A stretch of 53,390 nt of DNA, taken from positions 1 through 53,390 of the IMG/VR virus record IMGVR_UViG_3300025307_000067; one strand, written 5' to 3'. Shown one piece after another: positions 46,394 to 53,390 of this stretch. A model generated the notes under the pieces. The model was not told the origin of the DNA. It saw nothing but the letters and a program-made list of their open reading frames with translations, and did not search any database. Every line of letters starts with the position of its first letter. Within the stretch, counting starts at the first letter, position 1. The position numbers and the translations under genes were made by a program. Origin of the DNA: a virus.

Positions 46394-47847
46394 TGGAAAT
46401 AGTTCTAATTGCTCAAGTTTGTATGTATAATGAAGTCTTGAAAGGTAATCTTGACAGATGTCTAGATAACCTGAGGCGATACTGTGATCACATTGTCATT
46501 TACGATGATGCCTCTACTGACAACAGTGTAGAAGTAGCCCTGAAATATACTCCTCATATTATCCGAGGCGAAGTTAATAATCAGATGCAAGAGTTGGCTC
46601 ATAAACAAATGATACTCGAAAAGTCGCTTGAATTGGGAGCGACTCATCTCTTCTGGCTTGATTGTGATGAGGTTTTAGAGCGCGATGGTACAATGGGTGG
46701 ACTCCGAGAACTCTGTGATAACTGGCCTGATGGTTTAGACGCGTATAGTTTTCGGGAACTTAACCTTTGGCGTTCACAAACATATGTACGCACTGATAGT
46801 CTTTTTTCAGTAGCCAGGTTTGTTAGATTATGGAAGGTGGTTCCGGGAATCTCCTTTACTGTTCGTGGAGGTGTTCATCTACGACTTTATCCCAAGACAA
46901 TTGAAAATGTGCAAGAGGCCCCGTTCGGTGTGATCCATTATGGATTCTGGGATTACAAGAAAATGTTGGTTAAGATCGGAGCTCATCTTTTTGACTGGAA
47001 AGAACTCCAAACCTGTTCCTTAACCAACTGGATTTTGGGAGAGACTGGGTGTTCTTGTTATAGATTACCAGATAAATCGTTTCCTCCTGGGTGTTTGCCT
47101 CCTGATATTTGGGATCAGCCGCAACCTCGTCTAACAAGTGATTTACTCCCAGATCCTCCTGATGAACTCCTACCTCCTTTGATGGATAAGAGGGCCGTGG
47201 CCGAGTGGGGCCGGTTACACCATGCAAGTTATCATGGAACCTATAAAAAGACTCACACTCGTAACAGTAATATCTGGGAAGCAAAAACGATAGATTGTCT
47301 GAATAGAATTAGCTTGTTAAGATTTGATCCCAAAGGAAAGATCATCTTTGATGTTGGTTGTGGTGGCGGATGGTTCATGTTAGATTGTTTAATCAATGGT
47401 GCCAAGGAAGTTATTGGTTTTGAAATAGATTCTAAACTTATTAAACGTGCAACAAGGAGCTTCCAAAAATTAGGGGTACAAAGTAGCCTTTACTCTTTTA
47501 TCGACTTGTCAGCACCCGCTCAGGCACTTCCTAAGGCAGATATAGTCTACTCTGTAGCCGTATTTATGCATATTCCATTTTGGCAGGCAGTCCGTTACTT
47601 CCAATGGATATATGAAACTCTGGTTCCGGGTGGCGAAGCGCATCTCCAGTTTAATCAAGGACATGATTTTCTTGAGACCAAGTTCTGGTGTGGTACCACT
47701 GAAGGTCGTGTTGATAGTGTTAGCACGATTCGTCTTGATCACGAACTAGAGCGAGCAGGGCTTATTATTGAATCCAAACATTTGGCAGAGGGAGAAGGGG
47801 TTCTCCCAGTTTGGCAGATGTACAGATGCATTAAGGGAGCGACATGA
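46393..47847 (+). CDS. glycosyltransferase family 2 fused to a methyltransferase
   Basis: 484 residues from the ATG at 46393 (TAATG). GT2 domain (about 1-200): IAQVCMYNEVLKGNLDRCLD, YDDASTDNS and the metal-binding WLDCDEVL. Methyltransferase domain (about 310-484): GKIIFDVGCGGGWFMLD, GFEIDSKLIKRA and IVYSVAVFMHI. A single protein that could add and cap a sugar. Confidence 0.83.
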   Translation: MEIVLIAQVCMYNEVLKGNLDRCLDNLRRYCDHIVIYDDASTDNSVEVALKYTPHIIRGEVNNQMQELAHKQMILEKSLELGATHLFWLDCDEVLERDGTMGGLRELCDNWPDGLDAYSFRELNLWRSQTYVRTDSLFSVARFVRLWKVVPGISFTVRGGVHLRLYPKTIENVQEAPFGVIHYGFWDYKKMLVKIGAHLFDWKELQTCSLTNWILGETGCSCYRLPDKSFPPGCLPPDIWDQPQPRLTSDLLPDPPDELLPPLMDKRAVAEWGRLHHASYHGTYKKTHTRNSNIWEAKTIDCLNRISLLRFDPKGKIIFDVGCGGGWFMLDCLINGAKEVIGFEIDSKLIKRATRSFQKLGVQSSLYSFIDLSAPAQALPKADIVYSVAVFMHIPFWQAVRYFQWIYETLVPGGEAHLQFNQGHDFLETKFWCGTTEGRVDSVSTIRLDHELERAGLIIESKHLAEGEGVLPVWQMYRCIKGAT

Positions 47848-48746
47848 GAGTAGCAGTTGTTATGGCTGGATTATTGGGTTGTTATCAGGTTTCTATTGAT
47901 TCCATTATGGAGAATCTTATAGTCCCTAACAATGTAGATGTTTTTGTTCTCACCTCACGTTACAATTATGTACACGTCTCATCAGAGGAGGATTTCACTC
48001 CGTATAATTTTCCTGCCTTGGTCTCTTCAGTTGATGAAGATCGCATTAAACAATGTTTTGGAAAACATCTTCGTTACTTTTCATACTCTGAAGATTTGTC
48101 TGGTTATCAAGAAGAATTAGAGAAACAGAAAGATAAGTTGAAAGAAAGATTACTTGATTTTGAAGGAGAGGATTTTTATTTTAATAGATCATCTGGAACA
48201 GTTCATAACGAAACAACATATTTAGATCAATATTTGAAATTGAAGTTTTTGATGTCTTTGGTATCTGGTTATAATCTAGTGATAAGGTTCAGGATTGACC
48301 ATGTTTTAACTAAGCGTTTAGTTCTTAAACCAGTAGAAGATGACACATTGTGGTGGGGAGGACATGAAGCCTACCTTTTTTGGGGAAGCGAAGAAACTAT
48401 GAAGCAGGTTTGCAACAATTTCTTGAATGAAATTGGCACATATAAGGCTCCAAGATATTTAAGGAATATTTCTGGTTTAGCATATGGTCTTGGCTCTGAT
48501 AGTCAATTTCATGGATTTCTTAAAAAGGAAACCATTAATACAAATCTTTCAGGAATTAAAGTTGGTTGGAGGTTACACAAACGAGACTCAATTTGTCATA
48601 TCATAGATTATGGGGTGTCTGAAGCAGAAATAAAAACTGCTGGAATTGCCCAGAAAGACTATCATATTTTTCATAAAAGTGTGGTACCTTATCATCCGAC
48701 TTTTGATACTAAACAAAATATTCTTTGGTCATATATGCTGTATTGA
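47844..48746 (+). CDS. glycosyltransferase-like protein of unknown specificity
   Basis: 300 residues. MRVAVVMAGLLGCYQVSIDS and VDVFVLTSRYNY resemble WavE-like/polysaccharide synthesis proteins; NLVIRFRIDHVLTKRL holds a possible R-x-D motif. A middle coiled stretch (YQEELEKQKDKLKERLLDF) is unusual. Assignment tentative; the cassette context supports it. Confidence 0.6.
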   Translation: MRVAVVMAGLLGCYQVSIDSIMENLIVPNNVDVFVLTSRYNYVHVSSEEDFTPYNFPALVSSVDEDRIKQCFGKHLRYFSYSEDLSGYQEELEKQKDKLKERLLDFEGEDFYFNRSSGTVHNETTYLDQYLKLKFLMSLVSGYNLVIRFRIDHVLTKRLVLKPVEDDTLWWGGHEAYLFWGSEETMKQVCNNFLNEIGTYKAPRYLRNISGLAYGLGSDSQFHGFLKKETINTNLSGIKVGWRLHKRDSICHIIDYGVSEAEIKTAGIAQKDYHIFHKSVVPYHPTFDTKQNILWSYMLY

Positions 48747-48761
48747 GAAAAGGATAACAAA

Positions 48762-49400
48762 ATGGATTATAAGCAATGGCGAGAATGGTGGGTATCGAGA
48801 GCACTCGAATACTTTACCGATAAAGTTTGGCAGTTTAGTAAGCCAAATTTAATTGAGCGTTTGGGTATAGAGAAAACTCACTGTGTTTTGGAAATAGGAT
48901 TTGGTTATGGACGAGAACTCAGTCAGTTTTGTAAACTCAGTGATAATGTTTATGGATTGGAATTAACCGACTGGTCTTGTGAGAATACTTTGAAGATGCT
49001 ATCTAAACGAAAGGTGACTCCCTTGCCCAGACTCAAATCCTATGATGGGAAAATCATTCCTTTTCCAACCAGTGCTTTTAATGCTATCTATTCTTGCTTT
49101 GTGATTCAGCATCTTAGTCGTCAACATGCTCTTGATCTGATTAAAGAATCCATTCGAGTTTTGGGATATCAAGGCAAGATATTATTTGAATTTTTTGGAG
49201 ACCCAACATATTATAACAATGGCCAGGATGTTTTCAGCGGAGAAGATGGAGCAGGAGGCATGTTTAATAACGCCTACGTTTCTTCTGAGATTCCTGGTAT
49301 CATAGAATCTTGTGGCGGTAGGTTGTTATGGTGCGAAGTTTCCTCTGTGACTCATGAATGGGGAAATCATTGGGCTTGTTTTGAAAGAGTGTCGGCGTGA
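48762..49400 (+). CDS. class I SAM-dependent methyltransferase
   Basis: 212 residues. CVLEIGFGYGRELSQFCK is motif I, then VYGLELTDWSCENTLK and FNAIYSCFVIQHLSRQHALD. It resembles small-molecule or sugar methyltransferases. The stop overlaps the GTG of the next gene. Confidence 0.8.
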   Translation: MDYKQWREWWVSRALEYFTDKVWQFSKPNLIERLGIEKTHCVLEIGFGYGRELSQFCKLSDNVYGLELTDWSCENTLKMLSKRKVTPLPRLKSYDGKIIPFPTSAFNAIYSCFVIQHLSRQHALDLIKESIRVLGYQGKILFEFFGDPTYYNNGQDVFSGEDGAGGMFNNAYVSSEIPGIIESCGGRLLWCEVSSVTHEWGNHWACFERVSA

Positions 49401-51724
49401 GTAAAAGAACAAATATACCTAAAATCTGCCACCTATACTGGGGGAAAGATAGACCGTTGTCTTGGCTACGATGGTTGACCGCTAAGACATTTGCTTCTTT
49501 AAATCCAGATTGGCAGGTGATTGCATGGTATCCTAAACAGCCTGGGCTGCCAGGGCCTTGGAAAACTAAGGAGCATTCATATAGCTCATGGGAGGGGGAG
49601 GATTGGTTCAAACGTTTACCAGAGGCCGGACCGAATGTAGAGATTCGAGAAGCCCCTATCGGAGATTTTCCTTTATTAAGTGAGGTCCATCGCTCGGATC
49701 TCCTTAGGTGGCGTCTTCTTCATACTATGGGGGGGTTTTGGTCTGATTTTGATATCATCTATTTCCGACCCATGAAAGATTTGACACTTGATATGACTGC
49801 GGACGCTTTGCTTTGTTGGGGAGAAACAGAAGAGTTGAAGAACTGGCAAGCAATAGGCTTCTTGGCGGGAGCACCAGGATCTCCGTTATTCAAAGATATG
49901 TTTGAAGTTGGCTTTGCATTGGCCAAAGCACCGAGATTAGATTATCAAGAACTTGGAACTCATTTACTTTGTAAATTTGTCCCTCCTAAGGAAATAAGAG
50001 ATACTGGATATAGAGTAGGGCAGATTCCTATGCATGCAGTTTATCCTTTTGAGACAATAAAAAGTCAAATGCCAGCACTTTGGAAAAACTATAAGATTTT
50101 AGATGTCAGAGAATCCACTATTGGAGTTCATTGGTTTGCTGGACAGGAACTTGCCGGCTTAATGGAATCTTCTTGGTCGAGCTCTGCTGATGTAGAAAAA
50201 GAAAGGAGATTAGGGGGTGTTCGGTGGGCGCTTGAGAAAACAGGGATTGTCGCCCCTTTTGTTCCCGGGATAAGAACTGAATACAGCATCATTATGCCGT
50301 ATCTGGATCGGGCAACCTTGTTGCATAATAGCCTTTTAAGTTTTTCTTACTGGTATTCTGATCGTGATGATTGGGAAGTTATAATCGTTAAGGATTCAAA
50401 GTGTTCTAAAGAAGATAAGTTATCTGAAGTGGTAGCCGCATGGCGCCAGAGAGGGATAGATATTCGTATTGTAGAACAGAAAGCCGATGATTGTTATGGG
50501 CCTTCTAAGCTATTTAATCAAGGAGTGGCTGAGTGTCAAGGACAATATGTCATTCTTACCAGCCCTGAAGTTTTTCACAATTCAGATATTCTTGAGGGTC
50601 TTGATTTGGCCTTTGATGATGATCCCAATCAATATGTAGTATGTGCTTGTCAGAGCTTGGGACGAGTTAGAGTAGGAATGGAAACAGAGATAAAACGTTA
50701 TAACCAACTTCGTGGACAGTTTAAAGAATGGTTTCAACATAGCATTCACCGACCTGCCAAGTATCATTTTTGTTCTGCTTTGAAAAAAGAGTTATATCTC
50801 AAGGCGGGAGGATTCGATGAGGACTACGCCCTGGGATTTTGCTTTGATGACGATGATTTTCGTGATTCAATAATTGAGGTTGGGATTACTTTATCTCAGC
50901 GAGACGACCTTCTCACTTCTCACCAGTGGCATGTTCATTGTAATGTGCCTGACAAAAAAGTTCGCTGGGATAGGAATTTGAAACTTTATGAGTCAAAGCA
51001 TGGGACTTACCATTCAATTACTATGTCGTCACCACCAGCTAAGTTAGCACCAGCAATCGTACCTTCTTGTGATCGCTCAGGATCTCCAAAAGTTACTATT
51101 GTTTGTGTTCTAAAATCTGGAGGTGCCTTCACTCCAGATTATGTAACTAAACTTTATAATATGGTAGAGAGGAATACTACTCAGGCTTACGAGTTTATTT
51201 GTCTAACTGATTTTCCTAAAATTAAAGATTGTCAAATCACAAAATTGTTGAACGATTTCCCTGGATGGTGGTCCAAGATAGAACTATTTCGTCCCGGGTT
51301 GGCTTCTACTGAAAAACTAATTTACTTTGACTTAGATACTATTATCTTAGGAAACATTGATGCCTTCTTTGAATTTGGGGGCGAATTCTACGGCTTGAGG
51401 CCTTGGAATCGTGGTAATCAATTAAGAGGACAATTTGGTTCTGGGGTCATGGCTTGGAAATCAGACTCAGTAAATTTCATTTATAATGATTTTGACATTT
51501 CTCAGATTTCACCTCATTTTGGTGATCAGGCATATATTTCAAGGTCTTTAACTGATAATGGGGTTAACTATCAACCACTTCAAGATGTTGTAAGTGGAAT
51601 TTATTCTTATAAACGCGAGTGTAGTCGTAAAGGCCCTCCAAGTGACGCTAGAATTATCTGTTTTCATGGTCGTCCACGAGTACATGAAGTTAACGAGTCT
51701 TGGGTACATGAGGCGTGGAGATAG
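49397..51724 (+). CDS. three-domain glycosyltransferase
   Basis: 775 residues from GTG. Domain 1 (about 1-260) is GT32/OCH1-like with IPKICHLYWGKDRPLSW, SEVHRSDLLRWRLLHTMGGF and the DXD motif SDFD. Domain 2 (about 292-520) is GT2-like, with SIIMPYLDRATLLHNSLLSF, NQGVAECQGQYVILTSPEV and CFDDDDFRDS. Domain 3 (about 570-775) is GT8-like, with VTIVCVLKSGGAFTPDYV and the DXD motif YFDLDTIILGNID. Three transfer steps in one chain would build most of a short glycan. Confidence 0.82.
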   Translation: MSKRTNIPKICHLYWGKDRPLSWLRWLTAKTFASLNPDWQVIAWYPKQPGLPGPWKTKEHSYSSWEGEDWFKRLPEAGPNVEIREAPIGDFPLLSEVHRSDLLRWRLLHTMGGFWSDFDIIYFRPMKDLTLDMTADALLCWGETEELKNWQAIGFLAGAPGSPLFKDMFEVGFALAKAPRLDYQELGTHLLCKFVPPKEIRDTGYRVGQIPMHAVYPFETIKSQMPALWKNYKILDVRESTIGVHWFAGQELAGLMESSWSSSADVEKERRLGGVRWALEKTGIVAPFVPGIRTEYSIIMPYLDRATLLHNSLLSFSYWYSDRDDWEVIIVKDSKCSKEDKLSEVVAAWRQRGIDIRIVEQKADDCYGPSKLFNQGVAECQGQYVILTSPEVFHNSDILEGLDLAFDDDPNQYVVCACQSLGRVRVGMETEIKRYNQLRGQFKEWFQHSIHRPAKYHFCSALKKELYLKAGGFDEDYALGFCFDDDDFRDSIIEVGITLSQRDDLLTSHQWHVHCNVPDKKVRWDRNLKLYESKHGTYHSITMSSPPAKLAPAIVPSCDRSGSPKVTIVCVLKSGGAFTPDYVTKLYNMVERNTTQAYEFICLTDFPKIKDCQITKLLNDFPGWWSKIELFRPGLASTEKLIYFDLDTIILGNIDAFFEFGGEFYGLRPWNRGNQLRGQFGSGVMAWKSDSVNFIYNDFDISQISPHFGDQAYISRSLTDNGVNYQPLQDVVSGIYSYKRECSRKGPPSDARIICFHGRPRVHEVNESWVHEAWR

Positions 51725-51725
51725 T

Positions 51726-52088
51726 ATGGTTATCCTAATCACGGGCAAGCCAGGAGCCGGTAAATCTCATTATGCCTTTTGTTTGGCCCAAGAATTAAGA
51801 GACGAAGGAAAACTTGTACGAGTATTAGATGGAGATTTAGTTCGCCAGAGCAATAATGATAATGATTATTCAGATGATGGACGGAGAAATCATTTAATGA
51901 GAATGGCGACGCTTGCTGCCAAGACTGAAGAAGCAGATGTCATAGTAATTATAGCAGCAGTATCTCCTAAAAGAGAATGGAGAGATTCTATGCGTGCCAT
52001 GTGGAAAAGTTCCAGATTAGTTTACTTACCAGGAGGAACTCTCTGGGAAGGAACAGAATATATGAGGCCTCAAGATGATGAGTTCTGA
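51726..52088 (+). CDS. adenylylsulfate (APS) kinase-like protein
   Basis: 120 residues starting MVILITGKPGAGKSHYAFCL; upstream sequence in the same frame overlaps the preceding gene and is not used. Walker A GKPGA-GKS, then LDGDLVRQSNNDNDYSDDGR and AAVSPKREWRDSMRAMW match APS kinases, which make PAPS. It is shorter than cellular CysC (about 180-200) at the C-terminus, like other viral versions. It overlaps the sulfotransferase gene, its logical partner. Confidence 0.75.
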   Translation: MVILITGKPGAGKSHYAFCLAQELRDEGKLVRVLDGDLVRQSNNDNDYSDDGRRNHLMRMATLAAKTEEADVIVIIAAVSPKREWRDSMRAMWKSSRLVYLPGGTLWEGTEYMRPQDDEF

Positions 52089-52791
52089 GCAGTTACCGGA
52101 TCCTATTCTCGTCACTGGGTGTGCCAGGAGTGGGACCTCGATGGTGGCGGGGGCGATAAATTTGTGCGGAGCTTTCGGTGGTATTATGCGGGGAGCGAAT
52201 CGCGCGAATGCCAAAGGAATGTTTGAGAACGCCAAAATCGTCAACACTATTACGAAACCGTATCTAAGAGAATTAGGTTTAGATCCATTGGGTCAGTTCC
52301 CTTTGCCAGATATTAACAACCTTCCTATTCCAACAGATTGGCGTAGGAGAGTTGAACAAGTTTTCATAGATGAAGGATACCAGATTGGTTCTCTTTTCTA
52401 TAAAGGAGCAAAGATGTGTTTATTTTGGCCAGTGTGGCATTATGCTTTTCCAAAATCTAAATGGGTGATCGTCAGAAGGCGCACTGGAGACATTGTTTCG
52501 TCCTGTTTACATACCGGGTTCATGCGAGCATTTCAAAATAGAAACTTTCAGAAAGCAGTTGGTGTAGATAATGAAAGAGACGGTTGGGTTTGGTGGGTCA
52601 ACCAGCATCTTGCCAGATTTCGTGAGATGATTGATGAAGGGTTGAATTGTCGTATTTTATGGCCTGAACGAATGGTCGATGGTGACTACAGCCAGTTATA
52701 TGATACGATAGAATGGCTCGGACTCAAGTGGAATCCAGAAGTTCTTACATTCATAGACTCTAAGCTCTGGAAAAGTCGCCAGAAGAGGTAG
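52075..52791 (+). CDS. sulfotransferase
   Basis: 238 residues (ATG at 52075; a second ATG follows directly). The PAPS 5'-phosphosulfate loop is GCARSGTSMVAGAINL. The 3'-phosphate motif is WVIVRRRTGDIVSSCL, with the Arg, Asp and Ser in family spacing. The acceptor is unknown; the glycosyltransferase cassette suggests a carbohydrate. Overlapping translation with the APS kinase gene supports a joint pathway. Confidence 0.82.
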   Translation: MMSSEQLPDPILVTGCARSGTSMVAGAINLCGAFGGIMRGANRANAKGMFENAKIVNTITKPYLRELGLDPLGQFPLPDINNLPIPTDWRRRVEQVFIDEGYQIGSLFYKGAKMCLFWPVWHYAFPKSKWVIVRRRTGDIVSSCLHTGFMRAFQNRNFQKAVGVDNERDGWVWWVNQHLARFREMIDEGLNCRILWPERMVDGDYSQLYDTIEWLGLKWNPEVLTFIDSKLWKSRQKR

Positions 52792-52794
52792 ATG

Positions 52795-53390
52795 ATGAAC
52801 ATCTTCTATGTATACTACCTAAGACGTCCCGATAAAGAAGATTCATTGTGGCCCGGAGCGAGTCAACCCTTCTATGTAGGAAAGGGCTGCAATGGAAGGA
52901 TTGGAGATCACAGATGGGAAGCAGAGCTTCTTAGACATAAACCAGGTCGTAAAACTATTAAGAACTTAATTATCCATAAATTATGGAAGCAAGGGTTGAA
53001 CTTCACAGAAGAGAAAATGTTTGAAAACCTTACTGAGAAAGAAGCTCACGAAATAGAAATTGAAGCTATCTCGGTATATGGTCGGATTGATCTTGGCACT
53101 GGCTGCTTAGCAAATTTGACAGATGGTGGTGAAGGCACTTCTGGTTGGATACCGTCAGAAGAGACAAAGCGAAAAATAGGAGATACAAAGAGAGGAAAAG
53201 AATCATGTTTAAAGGGTAAACATCTTACTGAGGCTCATAGAGAGAAGATTAGACAAGCCAATCTGGGAGAGAAAAGTCCACAGTTTGGAAAAACTAAAAC
53301 AGATGAACACAGAAAAAAAATAGGGGATTCTCAGAGAGGAGAGAAAAGTATACATTTTGGGAAACACCATTCAGATGAACGTAAAAAAAT
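52795..53390 (+). CDS. GIY-YIG homing endonuclease with NUMOD3 repeats, cut by window end
   Basis: Starts MNIFYVYYLRRPDKEDS (AGAGG 6 nt upstream; the earlier ATG at 52792 has poor spacing) and runs off the right edge. PFYVGKGCNGRIGDHRW, NLTDGGEGTSG and repeats such as LTEAHREKIRQANLGEKSP align along their length with the left-arm gene at 10498-11211, its paralogue. No HTH partner gene precedes this copy. Confidence 0.85.
   Translation, partial: MNIFYVYYLRRPDKEDSLWPGASQPFYVGKGCNGRIGDHRWEAELLRHKPGRKTIKNLIIHKLWKQGLNFTEEKMFENLTEKEAHEIEIEAISVYGRIDLGTGCLANLTDGGEGTSGWIPSEETKRKIGDTKRGKESCLKGKHLTEAHREKIRQANLGEKSPQFGKTKTDEHRKKIGDSQRGEKSIHFGKHHSDERKK

Noticed and set aside
1-53390. tRNA genes
   Set aside because: The only convincing T-arm with a CCA end belongs to the tmRNA at 25166-25518. 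Other TTCGA matches lie in coding sequence or hammerheads.

Overview
The window is a piece of a large tailed double-stranded DNA phage (Caudoviricetes-type) genome. The evidence is a terminase pair, a DUF1073-type portal, a MuF-type head protein, a prohead protease/scaffold, a decoration protein and a major capsid protein in canonical order, together with a replication module. Nearly everything left of about 23.5 kb is on the minus strand and everything right of it is on the plus strand. An AT-rich divergent promoter region (23459-23618) separates the arms. The host cannot be read directly. Two lipoproteins and a secreted transglycosylase domain fit a bacterial host with a cell wall.

Left arm (minus strand, 77-23458). 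The far left holds 7-deazaguanine genes (queE, queD), a DNA methyltransferase, a DnaB-like helicase, a thymidylate-synthase-like enzyme, a HAD-like phosphatase and a metallopeptidase. Next come a putative replication initiator with three internal iterons and a structured leader, lipoproteins, a TOPRIM primase, and an HTH/GIY-YIG pair with its own palindromic promoter. A SNF2/HARP-like helicase follows, with a homing endonuclease gene overprinted in a central insertion, then a sigma-factor-like protein and a long run of small genes. The gaps between those small genes (16.2-21.0 kb) hold up to six hammerhead-ribozyme-like elements.

Right arm (plus strand, 23619-53390). Order: small terminase; a ~420-nt structured RNA with its own promoter and terminator; a tmRNA; small genes; a transglycosylase/5'-3' exonuclease fusion; the large terminase; then a complete TIGR-Tas-like operon (29446-31885: promoter, array, ParB-like gene, array, Nop5/IS110-like Tas gene, array, terminator). 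The head module follows, including a MuF protein interrupted by an intein and ending in two ADP-ribosyltransferase-like domains. Directly after the capsid gene, where connector and tail genes are usual, lies a tightly coupled cassette: AdoMet decarboxylase, radical SAM, several methyltransferases and glycosyltransferases, APS kinase and sulfotransferase. This suggests synthesis of a methylated, possibly sulfated, glycan.

Regulation. Six sites carry a near-identical bipartite promoter (TTTTATTCTTTG, exactly 19 nt, TATAAT). They sit before the initiator gene, the HTH/GIY-YIG pair, the nested endonuclease, the small terminase, the portal operon and the protease operon. A second class is an extended -10 (ACTATAATATA) without an obvious -35. 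Homing elements are abundant: three GIY-YIG genes, one HNH gene, one EDxHD/Vsr-like gene and one intein. Several start sites were moved from the longest frame to an internal start with a good ribosome binding site. Several short genes (11208, 20475, 22873, 25945, 31929, 37588, 46325) were found by direct translation.
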